Shown here: positions 31,984 to 41,619 of the stretch, one piece after another
Layout of the letters: every line of letters starts with the position of its first letter
How positions within the stretch are numbered: position 1 is the first letter of the stretch
DNA from: Favolaschia claudopus
Taxonomy: Eukaryota > Basidiomycota > Agaricomycetes > Agaricales > Mycenaceae
DNA length: 64,000 bases
Reading direction: 5' to 3'
NCBI GenBank assembly: GCA_037176885.1
Contig: JAWWNJ010000076.1
Span: forward strand, 124,001 to 188,000
The notes under the pieces: model-generated
Databases searched by the model: none
The model's input: only the letters and a program-made list of their open reading frames with translations
What the model was told of the DNA's origin: nothing
Translations under genes and position numbers: made by a program

Positions 31984-32038
31984 GGTCTCACTCAACGCTG
32001 CGAGTTTTACGACTCGCGTAGCTGCTAACGAGTAGACC
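31984..32038 (+). ncRNA. Leader hairpin HP3, reference element
   Basis: Outer stem GGTCT/AGACC with ACTC/GAGT next to it; inner stem GCGAGTT/GACTCGC. The AGC...GTAGCTGCTAACGAG core is shared with the other copies. Confidence 0.7.
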
Positions 32039-32180
32039 TTCAGGGATTGGGGGGCGCTGGATGCCTGACGCGATGTGCTGGCGTATCGGGATTATCGGCC
32101 TTATCGGAGTAACGGAAGTCACACCACCATTCTCCCCCTCACCATCTTCATCTCGCTTGCGCAATTCCGTACGCTGCATA

Positions 32181-32192
32181 CCGCGCAAGCGG
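32181..32192 (+). ncRNA. GNRA-tetraloop hairpin, reference element
   Basis: CCGC-GCAA-GCGG, 134 bp upstream of the gag ATG, in the context TACGCTGCATA...GGAGCGCGTT. Confidence 0.68.
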
Positions 32193-32325
32193 GAGCGCGT
32201 TGGAGTCTGCCGCAGCGGCTGGTGACTCTCTTTCTCATTCCTTGAACGCTTAAAAGCCATGGGATGCCGGCCTTCAATATTCTTCCAGGCTTTTCTCTTG
32301 ACTTCAACCTAACGAACTCGCCAAC

Positions 32326-35300
32326 ATGCCTGATCCCGTCTACGACGCCAATAATCCCAATCTTATCATCGACCGCGCTGCTTCGACGCGTCAAAGCTCC
32401 AACAAGGACACTTCAGCTGGTAGAACTCTCGCTGGATTCAAACTCGATGCGACGGGCCCTAAATCTCAGAGGACTTCAGCGCCGTCCGCTCCGCGAGACG
32501 TGGCGACGTTGCCTTCGAGTGGGGTCCCTGCCCAAGGAAGCTCTGCTCCCTCCAAGAATGCTCGCTCGCGTATTCTCAGTCCTACGCCGACCGCTGGCGC
32601 TCGCCAACCTCCTCCGACGCTAGGGGCTTTCGAGCCGCGCATTCCCTCCCACATGAAAGAAACAGGAATACGTGGCCTCGCTCCCATTGAAATAAAACCC
32701 GTCGGGTGGAAGTCTTCAAATTCTTCACCGCTGTATGCCAGTCCTTGGGAGAACGTGAGTCCCGTCACTGCTGAGGGACAACCCACGACGCCTCTCGCCC
32801 CCGCGAACCCTCCTGCGCGCCCTTCCCATTTACATCTGCTTAGCGCGGTCACCAAACCCGCTAGCCCTGATGGAAACGGAAGCGTAGCTAGCGAAGGAGG
32901 TCGCAGCGAGAGAAGTCTCCCCAGCACAAGGCATAGCAATCGCGGCCCCAGTCCGCAAGCCGGCTATGTTCGCCCTCCTTCAGGAAGCCCTCTCACGAAA
33001 AGTTCGGGCGAAGAGAGCGACGTCCTCCCTCACCCGGAACACAAGAAGGCTAACGAGGGCGAAAGCATCACAGTAGCCCTCAGCCGCCCTCGTGAGGAAA
33101 AGCGAAGTAGTGGACCGGACTACCCCAAGCTATTCACGGGGCCGGGAGCCGCAATTGACGAGCCCCTCGTCGCGTCGGTGCAGAGGCTGCACGGAGAATA
33201 CGATCCAGCGGATGGTACGGAAGATCCGCTGTCGATATTCGGAGCGGAAGGAGGTGAACTTCCTGGGTATGACCCCGCCCGTACCATGCATTTGCGAGAC
33301 GCCGTCACCCGCTACATTCAGCCTAGCCGTTTCTTCGAGGGCAACCTCGTCTCTATCATACAGAAGGTGGTTCAGCTGGACGCAGGGAAAGTGGTGTTGA
33401 GAGTTCTGGAGGATACTAGGACGTCGAAGCGAATCTATAGTCTGAATCTGAACGATCTGAGCGATACCGCTCATGCCTCGCAAGGCGTTCAGCAGATCTT
33501 GGAAGCGCTGACGGCCTTTCTCCAGAAGGATCCCAAGAAGAGCTTCACTTTGGATCCTGACTACGGATTTCTGAAGCTAGCCGAATACAGCGAGGACAAG
33601 GCTGAAGTGCGATTCGCGCTTTCTACTCTACAGAGACGCCTCGACACCGCCAACACGCACATAAACAAGTACCTCCAGGCCATCCAGGGAACCTTGACTG
33701 GAGATGCGGCTAGCGACGCGATAGGATCGATGGACTCTACGATTTCGTCCGTTCGAGAGGTCTTCGGCAAGGAACACCCCTCCAAGGAGTTTAATCGACG
33801 CACCCGACCGTGACTCTATGATCCTGCAGTTGCGGGAGGTGCCGCGTACCAGGTGGTACAAGCTGCGGTCAACTCAAGCGATTCCTACTTTGAAGGAGCA
33901 AGAAGCACCTTCCAACTCTCCTCCAGCAGCGGTGACTGCGAACACAGTGCCTCCCGCCGCTGCGGCGTCGAACAGCGCGGCTCCGGCCGCTGCAGTTCCT
34001 CCGCCCGAAGCACCGGAAGCCGCCGCTCCCCCTCCAACCACTCCTGGAGTTCTGGGAGTGCGCTTTACGGCGCCTTCGACTCCGCGCCCTAGACTGTCCG
34101 CCATCTCCTTCCTACCAGGACACGGACGTCTCCGTAACACGGACGGATCGGACGCGTCTAAGCGTACGTTTGTAACAGGGGGGCCATCGTTGATGCGAGA
34201 AAGTGGCGCGCCGCCAGCAGACTCTGCGAGGCCTCCCAAGACGTCTTGGACTAGCTACCAATTCAAGACGGTGTCGGAGACCCCATCGCAAGCAGCAGCT
34301 CCGCCGCCTGCGCCTGGCAATGACGCTCCTCCGCCTGCGCCTGGATACGGAGGCGGAGGAGGCGGAGGCGGAGGTGGAGGAGGCGACTTCCCTGGGATGG
34401 CTGCGCCAGGGATTTTTCCCGAGCGCGCGCCTGATCAGTGGCAGATCAATTACAAGCTGAACGTCGCTATCATTCCCTCATGGAATGGCTTGGGGAAACC
34501 CTTATCAAATATGTGATTGACATGGCAGGCCTAGCTCTCCTCAGCCCTCGGATGAACAGTGATATAGCGCAGATAGCGCCATCCAAATTCGAAGGGCGTG
34601 CTCAGAATTGGTGGAATGGTCTCTTACCGCACCGAAGGGTTCACTTCTGTCAGAATTGGGACCATCTCCTAGAGGCTCTCCGTGGACAGTTCATGACGAC
34701 GCTATGGGTTCATAATCGCATGAAGGAATTTGAGGAGATGAAGTACCGCCAGAGGGGACAGGAGGGCGAGGAACCCATTGACTTTCCAACGACGGTTTCA
34801 ATACCATGGATTTCTCTTTGCGGACGTTGAGGGTGGACCCGGGGCCGTCACTCGCATCTTGCGCACGCAACCGCCGGAGTGGGCTAAAGATATTAACGAA
34901 CGAGTCTGCCCCGACGTGGAGACCCTCATGGTCGTCGCGGAGGAGGAGAAGGACGCGTTGATTTCCGCCTGGGTCATGGCCCGGAAGATCAACTCCCTCT
35001 TCAACGCCTCGACGTCCGCGTCGTCTAACTCCGCTCCCCAACGTTACCGTCGCGCGCATGTGGTCGAAGTTCCCGACGAGGAGGATTTCATCGCTCAGCG
35101 AGCTGCAGAGGAAAAAAGTGAAGATGAGAAAACGGCATTGGCGACGGACCGTCGGTTTAGATCGACGTCTCAGCGCCGCCCTGCGGGAGAGAAGCAAGCT
35201 GCATCCCCGTCTTCCCCACCAGGGAAGACTACAAATGCATACTTCTTTGCTCGCGACGACTCCAAAGTCAGCGTGAAGCCTCCCAACCGAGCCCCAAACA

Positions 35301-35350
35301 CGTAGCTAGAGATTGTCCTCATTTCGGTCAATGGGACTCGCTAAACCGTG
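32326..35350 (+). pseudogene. Gag of the reference Ty3/Gypsy element, frameshifted
   Basis: ATG at 32,326 (MPDPVYDANNPNLIIDRAAS) opens 495 codons rich in Ser, Pro and Thr, ending in a helical part (SVQRLHGEYDP, RYIQPSRFFEGNLV, LLRR-like coils). After a stop at 33,811 the frame shifts to an Ala/Pro-rich spacer with a 12-Gly run (34,350-34,385), then to the capsid core (KFEGRAQNWWNGLLPH, LRGQFMTTLWVHNRMKEFEE, YRQRGQEGEEPIDF), then to QPPEWAKDINER and RRAHVVEVPDEEDF. The nucleocapsid zinc knuckle is damaged: HVARDCPHFG remains, but the CYIC half present in the fragments at 13,280 and 43,850 is missing. Gag builds the virus-like particle; this copy cannot do so as written. Confidence 0.8.
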
Positions 35351-36921
35351 CTCTCCTAATTGAGGTAGATCGAGACCCTACGGAGGAAGCTAGAGAGATA
35401 CAAGAGCATGTAGCTATGATGACCACAATCGCATCCCCTTCCGCTTATGATGGTGTGATTGAACGTGAAGTAATGGTTGTAGGGGCGGAAGCCCATGTTG
35501 TTAAAGAGGGCCCTTACAACCGTAACCGACGTCGCAGAGAATCCTTTGAGAGCGGCAAATCCTCTGTCAAGGATAAAGGCAAACTCCCTCAGGAGAAAGC
35601 GTCCATACTCCCTCGCAGAGAACTACGCCAGGCTGCCGTTGTCTCTGTGCTCCCTTCCTACGTCAATGAGGCGGGAGTAACGATTCATGCCGCTCGGGAG
35701 GCTCGTCAGCTGCCTGATGGATTAGGATCCTATGGCGCTCGAGCCCTTCATACCAAAGTCAAGGTGGCCTCCCTCGACAACGCCGAAGTAAGGGGGCGGT
35801 TGGACTCCGGCGCTGACATCACTCTAATGTCGGAGGATTTCTGGGCTTCCATCCCTGGGCTTCCTAAACCGAAAGAAGGAATCAGGATGACTCTCTACCA
35901 CCTCACCGGGCAAGCTAAAGTGTTGGGATACATAAACATGATGAAGACAACGCTTTACATGACTACGAAAGACAATGAGATCATTAGTTTCGATCTCGAG
36001 GCCTACGTGGTGAGGAATATGAAGGTCCCCCTCCTTGTGGGCGAGGATTTCCAATCGGCCTACGAACTGGGAGTTCAGAGATGGGGAACAGGACATTGCG
36101 ACGTCTCGATCGGCAAGACGAGGCACGTCATCCCAGCGTCCTCCGCTCTCGCCGTAGACCTGGGCTTTGAAATTCGACAAGGTAGAGTTGCTAAGGCTTC
36201 AGGGCGACGTCTGCTACCAGGGATTTGGCGAAAGACATATCAGCGATCTCGAGCCAGGAAGTGGAAGGAAGGGAAAACGGAAGCTCCGCCAGTTTTAGCG
36301 GCACAAGATGCGCTAATTGCATCCGGATCGGTGCACAATTTTCGGGTTTCAGGCCCATTTGAAGGGAAGGAAGAGTGGCTAGTGGAGAAGGTTATCATAT
36401 GCAAGCGTAATGGCAGCCCCGACGACGCTCATAAATTCCGCCGCGCCGTACCTCCCTATAGCGAACCCCAGTACGCGCCCGTTGTATATCCGCGTTGGCG
36501 ATATTGTGGGCAAGCTGCACGACCCAGCAGAGTTTGCGGACACGCCTAAGTCGGAAGAAGAGCTGGAGAAAATGGTGGCTTCGGCGGAAGCGCTCGCGAG
36601 AGTGATTCAAGAAACTCACCGGGTGCAGGATTCTGGCGTAGTAGCTCCTGATATATCGCCATCACCTGATAAGCTAGAGGAGGATCACCATTGGGGACCT
36701 AAGACCACAGCGCTGCCAGGAGAGTTTGAAGATGAGGAGGGAAAGACCGACGTAGCGGAGATGGTAAATCTGGGGCTGGATATCCCAGAGAAAATTCGTC
36801 CAGAGCTGGACGCCGTACTGCGCCGCAATGCGGCTGCGTTCGGCGTTGGAGGACGTTTGGGGCATGTAAAGGAAAAGGCTCCTGTACCGGTCAGAAGATC
36901 AAAACGGACCATCGCAAGAAT
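35351..36921 (+). pseudogene. Protease and pre-RT linker of pol; RT and RNase H deleted
   Basis: The frame 35,416-36,549 includes the retroviral-type aspartic protease: the active-site block RGRLDSGADITLMSEDFW and the later VPLLVGEDFQSAYELGV. A frame break near 36,400 leads to SAAPYLPIANPSTRPLYIRV and GDIVGKLHDPAEF, then AAFGVGGRLGHVKEKAPVPV, the linker that normally precedes the reverse transcriptase. Instead of RT the sequence jumps at about 36,890-36,920 to integrase (RRSKRTIARIWEG, then LRPAHIPPRPFATVSLDLI). No YxDD, RNase H DEDD or HHCC zinc motif exists anywhere in the element. Confidence 0.8.
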
Positions 36922-38151
36922 ATGGGAGGGTTGAGGCCAGCCCACATACCTCCTCGTCCATTCGCGACAGTGTCGCTAGACTTGATCACAGGGCTGCCGC
37001 CCTCGGGACCAGAAAAGTTCACCGCTATCCTAGTGATAGTGGACAAGCTTACTCGCTTCGCTCTCATGATCCCCACACACACTCAGCTTTCGCAAGAAGG
37101 ATTCGCTAGATTCTTCATCGACAACGTCGTTAATGTATATGGCATGCCTGAGCGCATCATCGCTGATCGCGACAAACGTTGGTCTACAGCGTTTTGGCGC
37201 TCCGTGGTGGCTCAGTATGGCAGCGTCATGGCGTTATCATTCGCGCATCACCCTCAAACGGACGGGCAGACGGAGATTCTAAACGCGACTATCGAACAGA
37301 TGTTGCGAGCTTACGTTGCGAAGGATCGATCTTCCTGGGCGATGTGGTTGAAGGAAATTGCGTTCGCGTACAATTCGAACGTACATGTTTCTACTGGCTA
37401 CTCGCCCAATTTCCTTCTTCTAGGATACCACCCGAGAGGAGCAGCCGGACTGCTACATCCGGAAGGTGACCCGGTTGCGCGCAAAGGTGAGGACTTTATC
37501 GCTGCACTGGAAAGTCATCGTCAAGCTGCGAGGGACGCGATAGCCATTGCACAAGAACGACAGGCTCGCGCTTACAATAAAAAACGGCGTCCCGTGGAGC
37601 CTATTGAGGAAGGGGACTATGTTCTGGTTAACCCCCACTCGCTGGAGTTAGTGGTTGTAGAAGGAACGGGGAAGAAGCTGGTGCAGCGCACCATTGGGCC
37701 GTTTGAAGTACTGGAGAAGGTTAACCCCGTCGTCTACCGACTTCGTCTCCCCGACACTTACCCGATGCATCCTGTGATAAATCTGGAACACCTACGGAAA
37801 TATCACGTCTCTAACGATGACTTTGGGGAGCGCACGGTCCTCCCAGATACTCGCGATTGCCTCACTGCGACTGAGGAGTATATTGTGGAGGCCATATTGG
37901 GTCACAAGACGAAGTCGAGAAACAAGGGTAACCAGAGGATGTTCAGAGTCCGTTGGCAAGGGTTTGGACCGGCGGACGACACCTGGGTTTCAGAGCTGGA
38001 CCTCAGAAACGCTCCAGAACTTAAAAGGGAGTATTTAACTATATGCATAAGTTACCATTTGTTGAATAGTCGCGAGGCGATAGAGTTACGTACGTGTGAA
38101 TTTGTACTTGTAGTTTTGGTACACTCTTCTTCATTCACTACTACGGCTTGA
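36922..38151 (+). CDS. Integrase core with C-terminal chromodomain, 409 aa, open
   Basis: The DDE core is complete: Asp in TVSLDLITGLPP, Asp in GMPERIIADRDKRWSTAFW, Glu in HHPQTDGQTEILNA. A GPF-type module follows (RTIGPFEVLEKVNPVVYRLR), then a chromodomain (EYIVEAILGHKTKS...MFRVRWQGFGPADDTWVSE...LRNAPELKREY), about residues 325-385. The usual N-terminal HHCC zinc domain was removed with RT, so MGGLRPAHIPP is only the first possible start, not a native one. The open frame over 409 codons contrasts with broken gag. Chromoviral chromodomains bind modified histones or silent chromatin and target insertion. Confidence 0.8.
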   Translation: MGGLRPAHIPPRPFATVSLDLITGLPPSGPEKFTAILVIVDKLTRFALMIPTHTQLSQEGFARFFIDNVVNVYGMPERIIADRDKRWSTAFWRSVVAQYGSVMALSFAHHPQTDGQTEILNATIEQMLRAYVAKDRSSWAMWLKEIAFAYNSNVHVSTGYSPNFLLLGYHPRGAAGLLHPEGDPVARKGEDFIAALESHRQAARDAIAIAQERQARAYNKKRRPVEPIEEGDYVLVNPHSLELVVVEGTGKKLVQRTIGPFEVLEKVNPVVYRLRLPDTYPMHPVINLEHLRKYHVSNDDFGERTVLPDTRDCLTATEEYIVEAILGHKTKSRNKGNQRMFRVRWQGFGPADDTWVSELDLRNAPELKREYLTICISYHLLNSREAIELRTCEFVLVVLVHSSSFTTTA

Positions 38152-38351
38152 CGCGCGTTTCGACGCGATCTTGCTGCAGTATTCCTGTGTGCTACTTCTC
38201 TGCTTACTATCTCCCTCTTGCTCTCTCCTCCTCGCTTTCTTTCGTCGCTCGACCTTGACGCGCGTTTCGACGCGATCTTGGCTGTGACTCGGAATCCCCG
38301 ACTGTTGGAACGACCATTATCCTTCGACTCGACCCCTTCGCACTAGCGAGC

Positions 38352-41300
38352 ATGTCTACCGCTCCAAATGCCGACTTCCCGTTGTACTGGGGCTCCCGAC
38401 TGAGCTGCACCGCGGGGTACTACACTCCTCCGCAAGTGTATTCGAAGATGAAGTTCGAATTGCGCCGGATTCCGCAAGTGACTTCCAGAGTGGTGAAGGA
38501 CGGGCAAGGGCGACGGTGGGAGTTGTGGTCTCCTAACTCGATACAGACTCCCTTTTTACCGGGATGGAGAGCGCCTGGGCCTCTGCCTCCGCTTCCCGCT
38601 TCGGAGGAGGAGCGTCGCTATGACGGGCATCTTGGGCGAATGGACTGTCTCTTCTCCCCCCACTACTCCGGGGAATTCATCGCGCACTGGCCGTACCTAC
38701 GTCGTCCATACTCCGTCCCCTCCAACGACTTCGCGTACGCCGCGTACGAACCACTTATGAATCAGTGGGACGTGGACTCGCGGGACCATCGCAAGGGCTC
38801 GTTCCGCCTCGAATTCATACATCGCTTGAATACCTTACGGAGCGAATTGGATAGTCGAATGGAAGCCATGGGAGCCCGACTTCGCGGTGGATCGACAACC
38901 TGGGCCAATCGCCCTCAATATACGACTTCGACGATTATCACCGAACTTATGGGAGTGAGGTCTTGGGGAGACGCTGTGGACCGAGGCGTGGGAGCGCAGA
39001 GAGGACTACGGGAGAAGGAAGCATGGCTCTCCATGACTCATGCGCGGCGCGTCCTGGGTCGAGCGACCATGGACCAGCTGCGAGGAGTCCGATTTCCCCG
39101 GGCGGACGAGCGCTTCATCGGTGTATGGGTTAACGGGATCAATGAAGGAGCGGTGCTCGCCAACATGTACGCTGGGATTCCGTGCTTTATAGTACATTCC
39201 TACGCTGCAGAGGACCTTACGCGGGCTGAAGTCGACCCTGCCATTCCGACCCCTTCCGATTTCGTCACAGGCACCGACGTGATCACCGCCGTACTGGACA
39301 GTCCATACCAAAAGCTAGCTCGCCTGGACGCATTCCGACTAGACGTGCCGCTTCGTCCCTCGAAAGAAGCCGTCTTGCAAGTCAACCCGTCTCCCGAAGA
39401 AGAAAAACTATCCTCCTCCCTCTACCTCGAGCAACTAGGAGTACAGCCAGATTCGTGGAAGAAGGCGGACTTCGACGCTAACCCGGAGCCCTTCGACCTC
39501 CTGGGATGGCGCAAGGGAAGCGCGGTGCAAACCGCGAATCCTCAAGCACCCCTCATCTTCGTTCCTCCGCCTGCGCCTGCGCCCACGGTCGGCCCCGCTC
39601 TTGGAGATCCAAGCACGAAACAGGACAAATTCGCGCACCAAGAGCTGGAGAAGCAAGTGATCGATCCGGATCGTGTTGCTTGGATTGTCCCGCCTCCCGT
39701 CGCCGAGGCCGCGCGCGAAGGTAAATGGGCGATGTACGAGTTGGAGGAGCTGGAGAGTGGAAGGACCGCGTTCATCTATAGGGGAAAGAGTAACAAGCCA
39801 GAGACGGACGAGAAGTTTTTCGACAGGGTCAAGAAACGGCGGTTATACATGGGGGAGTACGAGGTACCAGCAGGAGTATTGAACAAAGGAGTCTTTGGCG
39901 TCCCCGTCCCTCGCTACCCTTTCGTTATAATGGACGGCATCAAGGAGAGGATGGAGAAACCCTCCTTCTGGATGTATAAGAAGGAGGCGCCGTTGAAAGG
40001 AGACGCCGGGAAGAAAGCTGAAACCCCTCGAGCGGAAGAGCTACCCTTCCTGCCAGGACGAGGACCTTCCACCAGCGTTGAGGGTAAAGGGAAGGGACGA
40101 GCGACCGCGGAGCAGGAAGCAGAAGAATGGGCGAAGGATGCGATGAGAGGCATTGAGGTGCCATTACAGATACCGGAGCAGGAAGCCACCAATGTGTTGG
40201 TTATCCTAGGCCTTAGCGAGGACATCCGCGCTGCCGACTTCGAATCTCTGGCCCGCGACGCTTTTCATTTTGCGCGCGCTAAACCGCTCGTCATAGCACA
40301 TGCGGATGGCCGCATGTGGGTCCGTTTCGCCACCATCACCGAAGGGAAACAAGCTTTTGGGACGGTCTACGCAGTGGCGCAAAAACAGAACGCGTCAATG
40401 GAATACGGCAAGGACGAGCACCTCGCCATCGTGCTGTCACGAGCCACCGACACATGGGCTAACCCTGAGGTGGTAGTAAGTGAGGCCAAGAGCGTCGTCG
40501 CTCCCCCTCCGCCGCCTAGTGGAGGCGCGGGGCCGTCGCAAGGGCCCTCCTCCACGCCAGTGGCTCCATCCTCTACGCATGAGGAGCCGCCAGCCGCCAA
40601 AGCCGCGAAGGAATCCCCACGTCCTCCGAGTCATCCTCGCCCTGCGGAGACCAACTACCGCTCCCGCTCCCGTTCTAAGTCTTCCTCCTCTTCCCGCTCG
40701 CGTTTCCGTTTATCCCGCTCGCGTTCTGAGTCCAGCTCCCGTTCTCGTTATCGTTCTGACTCCCGTCGTCGAGCTCGCCCACGTTCTCGTTATCAGGCTC
40801 GCTCCCATTCCCGCCGCCGTTCCAGGTCTCGCTCTAGCCGGCGCTACCGCTCTCGCTCTCGCTCCAGATCTCGCTCGTCTTCCTCGTCTGGCTACAGCTC
40901 TCATGGTCCCTCGCCTCCTCCTACCGCCGTGAAACAGAGGGGCAGGTCTCGGACTCGCGCCATACCACGTCCCCCGCTCCAACAACGCCTCCGCTCGCCT
41001 CCTCGACCGCCGTCGCCACCAAAACTCACGCCACCTCCTGCTCCGACTGAGCCTGGGGCAATGCGTACGCCCTCGCTGTTCTCTCGGCTTCGGCCTACCT
41101 ATCCGCCCCCGCTGTTGCAAAGAAGGCCGGGGCCTCCTCTCGCTGATCGAATCTCCACGCCGTCGGCGCCCCTTCTCCAGCGCATGCAACCTTCCCCAAA
41201 CTCACTACTTCAAAGAGTAGGGGGGCCAATACCGTCTGGCTCAGGTAAACGCAAAGCGACGGAGAAGGAGGAAGGAGAGACGTCCGAGGACACGGATGAG

Positions 41301-41588
41301 GGGCCGGTTACGCCGGTCAAAGCGAAGAAAAAGGCGAAAAGAGGACAGAGAGGTGGATTGCGTGCGAGGAGAGATAGAAAGAGGCAGAAAAAGAAGCGTG
41401 AGGCTCAACAAGCGTCTGCGGCGCAGCAAGAGGGAGGAGGAGCTGAGGCTACCCCGTCAATGTCCATACCGCTGGATCAAGTCATCTTGATACCAGGCGA
41501 AGACATGAATTGGCCAGATGACGACGCGATGATCGGAGAAGGCTGGGCGGCGGAAGATGACGAGGATGCTAGGATGGGGCCGGCGTAA
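38352..41588 (+). CDS. ORF3: 1,078-aa SR/RRM-like protein between pol and the 3' LTR
   Basis: Intact single exon, ATG at 38,352 about 200 bp after the integrase stop. Residues 1-430: an unassigned globular region (CTAGYYTPPQVYSKM, RMDCLFSPHYSGEF, NDFAYAAYEPLMNQW, AGIPCFIVHSY). About 435-545: a block shared with the gene at 24,518 (VIDPDRVAWIVPP; GVPVPRYPF; SFWMYKKEA). About 610-700: an RRM-like segment (ATNVLVILGLSEDIRAADFE; GRMWVRFATITEGKQAFG), with strand-helix-strand order and an RNP1-like Gly-Arg-Met-Trp-Val-Arg-Phe. About 770-850: dense Arg/Ser repeats as in splicing SR proteins. Then a Pro-rich part, a basic cluster (KAKKKAKRGQRGGLRARRDR) and an acidic end. There is no signal peptide, membrane segment or fusion motif, so it is not an Env. 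RNA binding or splicing control of the element's RNA is inference. Confidence 0.8.
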   Translation: MSTAPNADFPLYWGSRLSCTAGYYTPPQVYSKMKFELRRIPQVTSRVVKDGQGRRWELWSPNSIQTPFLPGWRAPGPLPPLPASEEERRYDGHLGRMDCLFSPHYSGEFIAHWPYLRRPYSVPSNDFAYAAYEPLMNQWDVDSRDHRKGSFRLEFIHRLNTLRSELDSRMEAMGARLRGGSTTWANRPQYTTSTIITELMGVRSWGDAVDRGVGAQRGLREKEAWLSMTHARRVLGRATMDQLRGVRFPRADERFIGVWVNGINEGAVLANMYAGIPCFIVHSYAAEDLTRAEVDPAIPTPSDFVTGTDVITAVLDSPYQKLARLDAFRLDVPLRPSKEAVLQVNPSPEEEKLSSSLYLEQLGVQPDSWKKADFDANPEPFDLLGWRKGSAVQTANPQAPLIFVPPPAPAPTVGPALGDPSTKQDKFAHQELEKQVIDPDRVAWIVPPPVAEAAREGKWAMYELEELESGRTAFIYRGKSNKPETDEKFFDRVKKRRLYMGEYEVPAGVLNKGVFGVPVPRYPFVIMDGIKERMEKPSFWMYKKEAPLKGDAGKKAETPRAEELPFLPGRGPSTSVEGKGKGRATAEQEAEEWAKDAMRGIEVPLQIPEQEATNVLVILGLSEDIRAADFESLARDAFHFARAKPLVIAHADGRMWVRFATITEGKQAFGTVYAVAQKQNASMEYGKDEHLAIVLSRATDTWANPEVVVSEAKSVVAPPPPPSGGAGPSQGPSSTPVAPSSTHEEPPAAKAAKESPRPPSHPRPAETNYRSRSRSKSSSSSRSRFRLSRSRSESSSRSRYRSDSRRRARPRSRYQARSHSRRRSRSRSSRRYRSRSRSRSRSSSSSGYSSHGPSPPPTAVKQRGRSRTRAIPRPPLQQRLRSPPRPPSPPKLTPPPAPTEPGAMRTPSLFSRLRPTYPPPLLQRRPGPPLADRISTPSAPLLQRMQPSPNSLLQRVGGPIPSGSGKRKATEKEEGETSEDTDEGPVTPVKAKKKAKRGQRGGLRARRDRKRQKKKREAQQASAAQQEGGGAEATPSMSIPLDQVILIPGEDMNWPDDDAMIGEGWAAEDDEDARMGPA

Positions 41589-41603
41589 AAGCAATCGGAC
41601 ACT

Positions 41604-41619
41604 GCGTGTAGGGGGGCAC
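41604..41619 (+). promoter_or_regulatory. Polypurine-like tract before the 3' LTR
   Basis: GCGTGTAGGGGGGCAC ends right at the LTR start. The same GTAGGGGGGCAC is found at 16,889-16,900 before the copy B LTR. It is the expected site for plus-strand priming, although only six purines in a row are present and it is unusually G-only. Confidence 0.6.

Noticed and set aside
34345..34390. Glycine run in gag as a separate functional motif
   Set aside because: It is a GGA/GGC microsatellite; it may be expansion noise and is not seen in the other copies.
36922..36960. Native translation start of integrase at MGGLRPAHIPP
   Set aside because: This ATG lies at a deletion junction; in family members integrase is part of a longer polyprotein.
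38352..41588. ORF3 as an Env glycoprotein
   Set aside because: No signal peptide, no transmembrane helix and no furin-type site; the Arg/Ser and basic regions argue for a nuclear or RNA-binding role.
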